Positions 6,406 through 12,803 of a stretch of DNA of 55,858 nucleotides are shown in pieces (the stretch's first letter is position 1; each line of letters opens with the position of its first letter). Both the position numbers and the translations under genes were made by a program. The stretch comes from Streptomyces sp. SID8352 (GTDB taxonomy: Bacteria > Actinomycetota > Actinomycetes > Streptomycetales > Streptomycetaceae): contig NZ_WWGX01000073.1 of NCBI RefSeq assembly GCF_009862265.1, positions 1 through 55,858 of the forward strand. Reading direction: 5' to 3'. The notes below the pieces were generated by a model that saw nothing but the letters and a program-made list of their open reading frames with translations, was not told where the DNA came from and did not search any database.

Positions 6406-7263
6406 TCAGGTCGTGCGCTGTCCGGACTGGGTGGCGAGGTACTCGGTGCATCCCTGGCAGACGCCCGAGTCGCCGTAGGGAAGGGTGATGTCGCACTCGG
6501 CGCAGCGGGCGAGGGCCTCGCGGGCTTGCACGGCCGCGAGTGCGGCGTCCCGCGGTTTGGCCGCCTGCTTCTCCCTCGTCGATGACTCGTTCTTCACGGC
6601 CTCGCCCGCGCGCTTCGGTGGCTGAGGTGAAAGGCCAGCCAGAGTGTGGTCGGGGAGGGGGTCCCTACCGGAGGTAGGGATGTACTGGTAGACCCCCGAC
6701 GCGGACGCTGTCCGGACAGCGTCCCCGGACGCGTTCCGGGGGCGTCCGCGGACGCTGTCCGGGGTGTCGGATGCGGGTGTGGAACCCCCGACGCGGACGC
6801 TGTCCGGAACCCCATGCGCGGACGCTGTCCGGACCGCGTCCGGGGACGCTGTCCGGGTCACGGCCTCCGCGGCCTTCTCCTTCTCCTTCCGGCGGGCGAC
6901 GCGCTGCCGGGTCTCGGTCATGTGGTGGATGTGGGTCTGCCAGTCGAGGCCGCCGCCGAGCGGCATCAGCAGCTGGTACATCGCCGAGGCGTTCGGGCGT
7001 CGCTTCCGCGCGAGGACCCCGACGCCCATCAGGACACGCACGGCGCGGGTCACGGTCTCCTGCGAGCAGCCCGCCAGGGTGGCGAGGGTGTCGCGGCCGG
7101 GGAAGGCGTTGCTGCCGTCGGCGTCGGCGTAGGTGGCGATCCACATGCCGACCGTGACGACGCGCGCCACCTCGGGGATGCGTCGGCCGACGCGCAGGAC
7201 CTCGGCCCGGAGGGCGTTGGTCCAGGCGTTACGGACGGACTGCACGCGGTCGTCAGTGCTCAC
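6406..7263 (-). CDS. Winged-helix replication initiator-like protein, 285 aa
   Basis: The GTG at 7263 follows GAGAG. Residues 25-100 form a winged helix-turn-helix (MWIATYADADGSNAFPGRDT, then CSQETVTRAVRVL and the wing VGVLARKRR) like that of phage replication initiators and helix-turn-helix_36 proteins. Residues about 136-187 are a repetitive linker with recurring DSVR and DAVRTASA units. These are encoded by iteron-like DNA repeats (see 6703-6856). A C-terminal zinc ribbon (CAECDITLPYGDSGVCQGC) follows. Such initiators bind the origin and recruit a helicase; here the origin may lie inside the gene, as for lambda O. The initiator role is inferred from fold and repeats. Confidence 0.65.
   Translation of the reverse strand: MSTDDRVQSVRNAWTNALRAEVLRVGRRIPEVARVVTVGMWIATYADADGSNAFPGRDTLATLAGCSQETVTRAVRVLMGVGVLARKRRPNASAMYQLLMPLGGGLDWQTHIHHMTETRQRVARRKEKEKAAEAVTRTASPDAVRTASAHGVPDSVRVGGSTPASDTPDSVRGRPRNASGDAVRTASASGVYQYIPTSGRDPLPDHTLAGLSPQPPKRAGEAVKNESSTREKQAAKPRDAALAAVQAREALARCAECDITLPYGDSGVCQGCTEYLATQSGQRTT
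6703..6856. repeat. Iteron-like array, candidate replication origin
   Basis: The 13-mer GGACGCTGTCCGG occurs exactly at 6703, 6750, 6795, 6820 and 6844. A two-mismatch copy lies at 6727 and a weaker one at 6831. An inverted copy (6712-6724) overlaps the first, so 6703-6724 is a perfect 22-bp palindrome. Most neighbouring copies start 22-25 bases apart (the step from 6750 to 6795 is 45), about two helical turns. The array lies wholly inside the initiator gene, which recalls the iterons within lambda O. Origin activity is inferred. Confidence 0.55.
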
Positions 7264-7298
7264 CTGGGTCTCTCTCGTTCAGCGAAGCGGGGTGGGGT

Positions 7299-7772
7299 CT
7301 ATGCGCGGCGGGCGTGGTGGCGCTGCTGGGGCCGGTGGCGGTCCAGGGCGGCCTGGCAGGGCGGGCACCGGGGCAGGCCGTCGCGGTCGTGGATGTCGGC
7401 CCCGCGGGTGGTGCCGCAGTGCCCGGTCCACTGGGGGATGGCGGCCGGGTCGTCGATCGTGTCGTCGTCCCACGCGGCCGGCGGCGCCCACCCGGCTGTT
7501 CCGGCCCGGTTGCGGGCGGCGCGGGCGGCGATGTGCGAGACACCGCACAGGCCGGGGCTGGCCCCGCCGAGGCGGGTGAAGGCGGCGGCGACCGCGCGGG
7601 CCTCGCTGGCGGACACGACGGCGACGGCGGCGGCCAGGAGCCGGTCGAGGCGGCCCGGGCTCAGGCCGGTCTCCCGGGACAGCCGGGCGGTCGGCCAGCC
7701 GACCACGGCCAGGGCCTGGAGACGGCGCACCGTGCCCAGGGAAGGCATGGCCGGGCCGCCGGCGGCCGTCAC
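7299..7772 (-). CDS. HTH-containing hypothetical phage protein, 157 aa
   Basis: The GTG at 7772 overlaps the upstream stop (GTGA). Residues about 13-50 (RRLQALAVVGWPTARLSRET, then LSPGRLDRLL) look like a helix-turn-helix. The C-terminal part has a short zinc-site candidate (GHCGTTRGADIHDRDGLPRC, then CPPC). Related small proteins occur in many Streptomyces phages. It sits 35 bases before the initiator gene, so it is probably co-transcribed with it and may regulate or assist replication. Confidence 0.6.
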   Translation of the reverse strand: MTAAGGPAMPSLGTVRRLQALAVVGWPTARLSRETGLSPGRLDRLLAAAVAVVSASEARAVAAAFTRLGGASPGLCGVSHIAARAARNRAGTAGWAPPAAWDDDTIDDPAAIPQWTGHCGTTRGADIHDRDGLPRCPPCQAALDRHRPQQRHHARRA

Positions 7773-8140
7773 GCCGCGGCCCGGCGGTAGTCGGCGGTGC
7801 CCTGCCAGGTCCGGCAGGCGCTGGAGTGCACCGTGCGCCGCTTCGACTTGGCGTAGCCGACGGCCTCGATGACCCCGGCCGCCGACGCCCGCAGGAACGC
7901 GGGCCCCCAGCGCTGCGGGCTGTCGGGCTCGTCGACCAGGCCCTCGGCGATCAGGTCCGCCGCCTGGAAGACAACGCCCCGGCGGGCCATCAACTCGATC
8001 GCCGCGGCGCACGCGTCCGCCCACTCGACGGGGGTGTTCGCCGCGGCGCGCGCCATGCCGGCGCTCTTCGCTCTCTCCCCGGCGGCCGGGTCGACGGTGC
8101 CCTGCACGGGCTCGGGGAACTGGAGCTGGAGCTGGGTCAT
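7769..8140 (-). CDS. Hypothetical phage protein, 123 aa
   Basis: The ATG at 8140 overlaps the exonuclease stop (ATGA), and its stop overlaps the next GTG. The middle is helical (PVEWADACAAAIELMARRG, then FQAADLIAEGLVDEP) and resembles a small DNA-binding helical bundle. It is followed by RWGPAFLRASAAGVIEAVGY and a basic end. No family is confidently recognised. Its position between exonuclease and initiator suggests a replication or recombination accessory role. Confidence 0.6.
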   Translation of the reverse strand: MTQLQLQFPEPVQGTVDPAAGERAKSAGMARAAANTPVEWADACAAAIELMARRGVVFQAADLIAEGLVDEPDSPQRWGPAFLRASAAGVIEAVGYAKSKRRTVHSSACRTWQGTADYRRAAA

Positions 8141-8829
8141 GCCTGCCTCCGGTGCAGGTGGGACATGGCGTCGCCGACCATCGCGGCGAGCTGCTCGTCC
8201 GAGGCGGCGAAGAACGCGTCCGGCACGGTCACCTGGTCCCAGAGGTCGCGGACCCAGCGGGCGTCGCCCAGCGCGGTGTGCGCGACGTCCGGCGCCGGGG
8301 GCTCGACCTGCACGAGCCGGGACACGTCGCGGGAGTGCCACGGCCAGCCGACCGCGCGGGCGACCTTGCTGTACCAGGTGGCGTCGCAGTCGGCGCGGGT
8401 CCGCTCGGCGGCCCTCCCGTACAGGGCGCCGACGGCCAGGGTGGTGGTGTCGATGGTCCGGTAGTGCCAGGGGCGGGGCTGGTCGAAGTACCGGCCGAGC
8501 AGGTGGGTGAGCATCTCGGCGTCGAACGCCGGGTTCGAGCCGACGAGGACCGCGCCGTCCAGCAGGGGGTGCAGGCGGCGGGCTGCGGCCTCACGCTTGT
8601 CCCAGACCCACGCCGGGTCCGCCGTCCGCGCGTGGAAGCGGTTGATGCGGAGGGCCTCGGGGGTGGCGTTCGTGAGGTCCGGCTCGATCCGCAGGATGTG
8701 CTCCTGGTCCTGGCCGTCGGCCCGGAGGATGACCGCGATCTCCCACGCGTCGTGCAGGAAAGGGTCCAGGCCCGTGGTCTCGGTGTCCACGAAGGCGATG
8801 AGCGGCGGCGGCTTGCGGGTACTGGGCAT
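8137..8829 (-). CDS. DEDDh 3'-5' exonuclease (DnaQ-like), 230 aa
   Basis: This is a DnaQ-fold exonuclease that removes nucleotides from 3' ends using two metal ions. Motif I is FVDTETTGLD (D15 and E17), motif II is GSNPAFDAEML, and motif III is HTALGDARW with the His typical of the DEDDh class. The ATG at 8829 has GAAAG upstream. An earlier in-frame ATG at 8886 lies inside the hairpin at 8862-8899 and is rejected. It has no polymerase domain, so it could proofread for the host polymerase or act in phage recombination or nucleotide salvage. It is co-translated with the gene downstream (ATGA). Confidence 0.85.
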   Translation of the reverse strand: MPSTRKPPPLIAFVDTETTGLDPFLHDAWEIAVILRADGQDQEHILRIEPDLTNATPEALRINRFHARTADPAWVWDKREAAARRLHPLLDGAVLVGSNPAFDAEMLTHLLGRYFDQPRPWHYRTIDTTTLAVGALYGRAAERTRADCDATWYSKVARAVGWPWHSRDVSRLVQVEPPAPDVAHTALGDARWVRDLWDQVTVPDAFFAASDEQLAAMVGDAMSHLHRRQA

Positions 8830-8861
8830 GGTGGTGCTCGCTTTCAGGGAGGGGCTGTTGA

Positions 8862-8899
8862 CACCGGCCGGGCGGGACGGATGCACCGCCCGGCCGGTG
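8862..8899 (-). terminator. 14-bp GC hairpin before the exonuclease gene
   Basis: CACCGGCCGGGCGG pairs perfectly with CCGCCCGGCCGGTG around a ten-base loop. It starts three bases after the stop at 8902 and is the longest stem of the intergenic hairpin set in this element. No U-tract follows. Confidence 0.6.
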
Positions 8900-8901
8900 C
8901 G

Positions 8902-9066
8902 CTACTCGTCGCCCTGGCGGGCGAGGCCGAGGACATCGAGGAGGAAGCGGAGGTCCTCCCGGTCGCGGGCCTCACGGAGGACGAGGCGGGACGCGGCGAC
9001 GCGCTCCTCGGGGGTCGTCTCGCGGACGGCGGTGACGATGCGGTCGCTGCCGCGCTCGCGGTTCAC
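8902..9066 (-). CDS. Hypothetical 54-aa charged protein
   Basis: The GTG at 9066 overlaps the preceding stop (GTGA). A longer in-frame reading from 9174 has unlikely composition upstream of this point. The protein is highly charged and helical (TPEERVAASRLVLREARDRE, then DLRFLLDVLGLARQ). No family is recognised. It is the last gene before the 8862-8899 hairpin. Confidence 0.55.
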   Translation of the reverse strand: MNRERGSDRIVTAVRETTPEERVAASRLVLREARDREDLRFLLDVLGLARQGDE

Positions 9067-9293
9067 CGCTGGACCTCGACCGGGCTGGTGGTGAGGCATT
9101 CGCCGCAGGTCCAGCCGCCGGTGTGGGCGGCGCCGGCGGTGGCCTTCCCGCAGGGCGGGCAGTCGGCCCAGCACGGGGTGAAGGACTCACCGGTCCGGGG
9201 CTCGGGCCAGGGCCCGCCGAGCAGGTCGTCGAGCAGAACAGGCGTGTGGCCGGTGGGGGCGACGATCTGGTGAAGGGTGGCCAGCGGGCTCAT
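9063..9293 (-). CDS. Zinc-ribbon-like hypothetical protein, 76 aa
   Basis: The ATG at 9293 overlaps the upstream stop (ATGA). The C-terminal half has two Cys pairs, CWADCPPCGK and WTCGECL, spaced as in a small zinc ribbon. The N-terminal half (MSPLATLHQIVAPTGHTPVL) is short and hydrophobic but too polar for a membrane span. No function is known. Confidence 0.6.
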   Translation of the reverse strand: MSPLATLHQIVAPTGHTPVLLDDLLGGPWPEPRTGESFTPCWADCPPCGKATAGAAHTGGWTCGECLTTSPVEVQR

Positions 9294-9859
9294 GCCGACC
9301 CCTCCCGCGCGGCGGGCGTCTTCCGGTACGCGCGCCTGAGCCGTCCGACCGCGGTCATCTCCCACTGGATGGGGCCGTGGCACTTCCGGTACGGGTCGTG
9401 GAACCATGCGCGCCGGATCTCCTCGCGTCCGCACCCGGGGCACCGGATCAACGGGCCGATCGTCCGCTCCTGCCGGGTCGCAGCCGCCCGGAACGCCTCC
9501 TCCCGCTGGTGCCTGTCGGGCCGCTCGAAGTCCAGGTAGCCGTCGATGACCACGGCGTCCTTGAGGGGAATGTCGCAGTAGTCGTCGGCCCAGTAGGCGA
9601 GTGCCTTGTCCTCGGTCTCGGCGTCCACCCAGAGCACGCGGGTGACGGTCTCGGTCACGATGATCGGGAATCTGCGCTTGTTCACGCCCCACGCGTCAGC
9701 GGGGGTCGCGTCCTCCAGCAGTTCGTTGACGTCCCAGTCCGGGGCGGCGGGCTGGACTCGCGGCCAGCTACCGCCCAGGTAGGCGTGACGGCCGCGGTGC
9801 CCCAGCTCCTCGTCACAGGTCTGGTAGGTGCCGTCAGGCTTCGGCTCACCGCACTTCAC
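9290..9859 (-). CDS. Hypothetical phage protein with Cys motifs, 189 aa
   Basis: The ATG at 9859 overlaps the preceding stop (ATGA). The N-terminus carries KCGEPKPDGTYQTCDEELGH, a CxnC...H-type start frequent in actinophage proteins. A beta-rich segment follows (FPIIVTETVTRVLWVDAET) with an acidic helix (EDKALAYWADDYCDIPL). A further zinc-site candidate appears near the end (CPGCGREEIRRAWFHDPYRK, then CHG). No enzymatic motif is seen. Confidence 0.65.
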   Translation of the reverse strand: MKCGEPKPDGTYQTCDEELGHRGRHAYLGGSWPRVQPAAPDWDVNELLEDATPADAWGVNKRRFPIIVTETVTRVLWVDAETEDKALAYWADDYCDIPLKDAVVIDGYLDFERPDRHQREEAFRAAATRQERTIGPLIRCPGCGREEIRRAWFHDPYRKCHGPIQWEMTAVGRLRRAYRKTPAAREGSA

Positions 9860-10161
9860 TGGGCACCCCCCGTCTCGCCCTTCAGGCGGGCGATCTCCGC
9901 GCGGGCCTCAGCGAGTTCCTTCTGGGCGGCCCGCTCGCGGGTGGCCTTCTCGACGGTGTCGTCGCGCCAGCGCTGGACAGCGGCCAGGACCCGGTCCGCG
10001 ATGACGACCTGCTCGTCCAGCGGCATGTCGGATCCGAACAGCAGCGACAGGTGGGGACCGGAGCCCATCCCGTCCGGGTCGATGTACAGGGACCCGAGCG
10101 GAGGCGGATACGACCGGACGTCCGCCCGCTTGCCCCAGAACATGGTGATCTGCACGCTCAC
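9856..10161 (-). CDS. Hypothetical phage protein, 101 aa
   Basis: The GTG at 10161 overlaps the upstream stop (GTGA). The first 60 residues contain a beta-rich region (QITMFWGKRADVRSYPPP, then SLYIDPDGMG). The last 45 form a long charged helix (VEKATRERAAQKELAEARAE), possibly a coiled coil. No family is recognised. Confidence 0.6.
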   Translation of the reverse strand: MSVQITMFWGKRADVRSYPPPLGSLYIDPDGMGSGPHLSLLFGSDMPLDEQVVIADRVLAAVQRWRDDTVEKATRERAAQKELAEARAEIARLKGETGGAQ

Positions 10162-10793
10162 TTGTCGACCCCCTCGTGGTAGTCGGAGGTGACCTCCAGA
10201 GCGGTGACGACGTAGCCGGTCGGCCGCTCGTCCTCACTGAACGCGGCGACCAGCTCGGCGACGCCGTCCTCGTCGTCCTCGATCCAGTCGAGGGAGGCGC
10301 CCGGGATGTCGCGCCGCATCTCGGTCTCGCAGTGCCGCCGGGCCTCGGCGGCCGTGATGTACAGGCCCATCACGATCGACTCGTGCGACGCCTGGTAGAA
10401 CTTCGGCACGGTCTCGCCCGGCTGCATCGGCGTGCCGTGCGTGGCCTGCTGAAGGAGGTAGAGGGCCCCGAGCGCCGCGGTGCCGGGGTCCGGGTGGTCG
10501 TGGCAGAAGGAGGCGAGCGCGGCTCGTCCCTCGACGGCGGCCTTCTCCAGCGCGGCGATGCGGGCGGTGGCCGTCTCGTACTCGTGGTCGTTCGCCGCCT
10601 GGTCGTCCCGCAGCCGCTGCATCGCGGCGGCGGTCTCGGGGGACTGAAGGAGTCGGGCGGAGTCCAGGGCGTTGGCGAGCGCGGCCGGCAGGGTGCAGCC
10701 CTGCTGCATCGCGCGGGAGATGACGCCTGCGGCCGTGTCGACGAGCCGGGTGCTCCTGCTGGACCCGGCGGTCCGGGTACTGTGTGTGGTCAC
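10158..10793 (-). CDS. Hypothetical phage protein with coiled coil, 211 aa
   Basis: The GTG at 10793 has GAGGT six bases upstream, a strong site, and begins the leftward operon after a 92-bp gap. Residues 50-95 predict a coiled coil (AMQRLRDDQAANDHEYETAT onwards). The C-terminal domain (GLYITAAEARRHCETEMRRD, then YVVTALEVTSDY) is a module seen at the ends of several Streptomyces phage proteins of unknown function. It is the first non-regulatory gene left of the switch and so a likely early gene. Confidence 0.65.
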   Translation of the reverse strand: MTTHSTRTAGSSRSTRLVDTAAGVISRAMQQGCTLPAALANALDSARLLQSPETAAAMQRLRDDQAANDHEYETATARIAALEKAAVEGRAALASFCHDHPDPGTAALGALYLLQQATHGTPMQPGETVPKFYQASHESIVMGLYITAAEARRHCETEMRRDIPGASLDWIEDDEDGVAELVAAFSEDERPTGYVVTALEVTSDYHEGVDK

Positions 10794-10885
10794 GGTGACC
10801 TCTGCTTTCTCAAGTGAGTGGGGGCGCCGGTCGGGGGTCGCCAGGCGGGCAAAGCTGGGCGGCCCTTCGGCGCGTTAAGGGCGGG

Positions 10886-11173
10886 TCAGACCTTCGAGGG
10901 CCGACGAGGCCGACGGGCACTCAGGGGCTCCGGAGGCCGGAGCTGGGTTGCAGCCCTGCGGTTCGACGGGCGGTCGTCCGACAACTGCGCTGCCTCGAAC
11001 GCCTCCACGGCGGTGATCGGGAACAGCAGGCCGGTACCGCGCTTGAAACCCTGAGGGGCCTTCCCCCGGTGCCGCGCGATGTAGATCGCGTTGGGGGTGG
11101 TCTGCCACCTGGCGGCGAGTTGCTTCGCGGTGAGGTGAGGGGAGCCTGCGCTCTCACTCTGAGGGCTGCTCAT
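10886..11173 (-). CDS. Excisionase-like HTH protein, 95 aa
   Basis: The ATG at 11173 overlaps the end of the upstream xre gene by 20 bases. Residues 14-62 (LTAKQLAARWQTTPNAIYIA, then HRGKAPQGFKRGTGLLFPIT) match the excise-type or MerR-like winged helix common to Xis proteins: LTAxxLAxR, then a recognition helix, then a basic wing. The C-terminal 30 residues are Arg- and Pro-rich. Its place next to a lysogeny switch fits an Xis or recombination directionality factor. A generic DNA-binding role is the alternative. Confidence 0.65.
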   Translation of the reverse strand: MSSPQSESAGSPHLTAKQLAARWQTTPNAIYIARHRGKAPQGFKRGTGLLFPITAVEAFEAAQLSDDRPSNRRAATQLRPPEPLSARRPRRPSKV

Positions 11174-11399
11174 CGCCCTGCCTTTCGGTGTCGGTGATCT
11201 CTGCGATGGCCTCCCGGGCCCGCTGCTCCTTGCGGAGTTCCTGGGCGATGCGCCGCATGACGCCCGGGCTGGGGTTGGCCTGGTCTCGTTCGATCCGGGA
11301 CAAGTACGAGGGGGAGATCCCGATGCGGTTGGCGAACTCCGTCAGGCCACGGCCCGACTCCTCGCGATTGCGCCGGATGCTCTGTCCTCGCGCCTTCAC
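11154..11399 (-). CDS. Xre-family transcriptional regulator (Cro-like position), 81 aa
   Basis: A single HTH_XRE domain spans residues 4-55 (KARGQSIRRNREESGRGLTE, FANRIGISPSYLSRIERDQA, NPSPGVMRRIAQEL), and an acidic tail follows. I chose the GTG at 11399 over an ATG at 11435. A -10 (TAATCT) ends seven bases before this GTG, so the mRNA probably starts at the start codon (leaderless). It is divergent from the repressor at 11577, as cro is from cI, and heads the leftward operon. It overlaps the Xis-like gene. Confidence 0.8.
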   Translation of the reverse strand: MKARGQSIRRNREESGRGLTEFANRIGISPSYLSRIERDQANPSPGVMRRIAQELRKEQRAREAIAEITDTERQGDEQPSE

Positions 11400-11406
11400 A
11401 GTGGAA

Positions 11407-11435
11407 AGATTAGGAAAGAAAACGCAGGGTTGCAA
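11407..11435 (-). promoter_or_regulatory. Leaderless promoter of the minus-strand xre gene
   Basis: On the minus strand TTGCAA (11430-11435) and TAATCT (11407-11412) are separated by exactly 17 bases. The GTG start at 11399 begins eight bases after the -10. The A/T-rich spacer stands out in this GC-rich sequence. GGAAAG repeats overlap the site. Confidence 0.65.
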
Positions 11436-11440
11436 GCCGT

Positions 11441-11537
11441 CAACAGGAAAAGACTGGAAAGTTCCCGGAGGTGCAGGTCGGAGACGGAATCTCGTCTGTT
11501 AGGCGGGCCTAACCGATTGGTAGGTTGTTTCCTGTTG
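11441..11537. promoter_or_regulatory. Lysogeny switch control region with candidate operators
   Basis: CAACAGGAAA at 11441-11450 recurs inverted as TTTCCTGTTG at 11528-11537, 87 bases apart centre to centre. Between them lies a perfect palindrome, GTTAGGC-GG-GCCTAAC (11498-11513). A weak rightward promoter is possible, with TTAGGC at 11499 and TAGGTT at 11521 spaced by 16. These are candidate binding sites for the two flanking HTH regulators. Confidence 0.5.
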
Positions 11538-11576
11538 TTGCTTCTCATTGCCTCTGGAGACCCGAGCGGAGACCCG

Positions 11577-12134
11577 ATGAACCACGACCCCACGGCGTGG
11601 GCAGCGCTGGGCCGCGCTATCCGTAGTGACCGCAACCGGCAAGGCATCACGCGCGAGCAGCTCGCGGAGCGCGTGCGCGACCGGGGCGGGGAGATCAGTG
11701 CTCGCAGCATCGCCAGCCTGGAAACGGGCAAGGTGCCCAAGCGGGCCAAGCCGCCAACCCTGGAGCCGACGGTGGCGGCGCTCGGCTGGCGGGCGGGATG
11801 GACCGATCGCATCCTCGCGGGTGAAGATCCGGGCGCGGTCCTGGAGGGGGCGGAGGCCGCGGTCGCGAAGGAGGCCACGCCGAGGCAGCGGCTCTATGAG
11901 CTGCTGCCGGGTGTGTACGAGTTCGCACGCACGGCTGTGCTGTGCGGTGCACCTGTCAAGACTCGCGACGACTTCGAGATCGCCGTGCAGCGACTCCTGG
12001 CCGACGCCACCACCGGGGGAGGGGGGCGGAGCGGCTACGAGCTGGCTGCCTACCGGCCGCACGCCGTTGGTGAGGGAGTGCCGGCCGACGATGCAGCCCG
12101 CATACGCAACGCCCTTGAGCGGGGCGACGGCTGA
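11577..12134 (+). CDS. Xre-type lysogeny repressor candidate, 185 aa
   Basis: The ATG at 11577 has GGAG upstream; an earlier ATG at 11430 would read through the operator region and is rejected. Residues 8-60 carry an HTH_XRE fold (WAALGRAIRSDRNRQGITRE, QLAERVRDRGGEISARSIAS, LETGKVPK). A C-terminal region of about 100 residues follows (RLYELLPGVYEFARTAVLCG), with no LexA-like Ser-Lys protease motif. The next gene is an ImmA-like protease. By analogy with ImmR/ImmA of ICEBs1 this could be the immunity repressor cleaved by that protease; this is an inference. Confidence 0.7.
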   Translation: MNHDPTAWAALGRAIRSDRNRQGITREQLAERVRDRGGEISARSIASLETGKVPKRAKPPTLEPTVAALGWRAGWTDRILAGEDPGAVLEGAEAAVAKEATPRQRLYELLPGVYEFARTAVLCGAPVKTRDDFEIAVQRLLADATTGGGGRSGYELAAYRPHAVGEGVPADDAARIRNALERGDG

Positions 12135-12240
12135 CCGTACAACCAATCGGCCCGGTGAACCGTCTGTCGCCCCCCGCGGTGCAGCCCTGCGGAAGCCCCG
12201 TCAGGGTGCCTGACGCTGTCCCGAATCGCCGGGACGCGAA

Positions 12241-12298
12241 GGAAGTTGAAAGACTTCCTACCGTTTCCTTCCATTGCCTGTGACTCTTCGGGTAGGAA
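12241..12298 (+). promoter_or_regulatory. Inverted repeats upstream of the immA-like gene
   Basis: GGAAGT (12241-12246) and ACTTCC (12253-12258) form one dyad. TTCCTACC (12255-12262) and GGTAGGAA (12291-12298) form a second that spans 28 bases. GGTAGG also occurs in the switch region at 11519-11524, so the same regulator may act on both. Confidence 0.4.
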
Positions 12299-12344
12299 TG
12301 AACACTCCGGCGCGCTTCCCACCCGTCCGACCCCTGGGGGGCGC

Positions 12345-12803
12345 ATGTCCATAACGTCCTCGCTGCTGAACGCCCAGACGGGCCTTCAGTACGCGCCTGC
12401 GGTGATCCTGGAACAGTTGGGGATCACCATCATGCGGATGTGGCTCCGGGACACCTGGGGAGCGTGGTCCCGGGAGCACCGCCGCGTCGTCGTCGCGTCT
12501 GGGCTAAGTGCTGTCCAGGAGCGGTGCGTCCTCGCCCACGAACTGGAACACGTCATCGCCGACGACGTCGGCTGCACAGACCGTGCCGCATCGATCCGTC
12601 AAGAGCACCGTGCCGACCGCGAGGCCGCCCGTAAACTGATCGGCATCTCGGACCTCGCCGAGGTCGCCCAGTGGACGACCGACCTCCACACCGCAGCAGC
12701 CGAACTGCAAGTGACGGAGCGCCTGCTTGAGGTCCGCCTCAACGACCTGCGGGGGGAGGGCTGGCCGTGGCGACGTCAGGGTGGATCGAGGACCGTTGGC
12801 TGA
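12345..12803 (+). CDS. ImmA/IrrE-family metallopeptidase, 152 aa
   Basis: The zinc-peptidase motif is AHELEH at residues 64-69 (H65, E66, H69), with a downstream EHRAD (87-91) that could supply the third ligand. This is the arrangement in ImmA/IrrE proteins, which cleave or inactivate HTH repressors. ATG 12345 follows GGGGGG; an upstream in-frame ATG at 12246 lies in the regulatory repeats. The gene overlaps the integrase start by 37 bases, which suggests coupled expression. Its probable target is the repressor encoded just upstream. Confidence 0.8.
   Translation: MSITSSLLNAQTGLQYAPAVILEQLGITIMRMWLRDTWGAWSREHRRVVVASGLSAVQERCVLAHELEHVIADDVGCTDRAASIRQEHRADREAARKLIGISDLAEVAQWTTDLHTAAAELQVTERLLEVRLNDLRGEGWPWRRQGGSRTVG

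Noticed and set aside
8830..8886. Longer exonuclease start at the ATG at 8886.
   Set aside because: The codon lies inside a perfect hairpin, and the added residues precede the fold; the start at 8829 has a ribosome site.
11430..11576. Longer N-terminus for the phage repressor from the ATG at 11430.
   Set aside because: It would place coding sequence over the operator region and leave no promoter; the ATG at 11577 has its own site.
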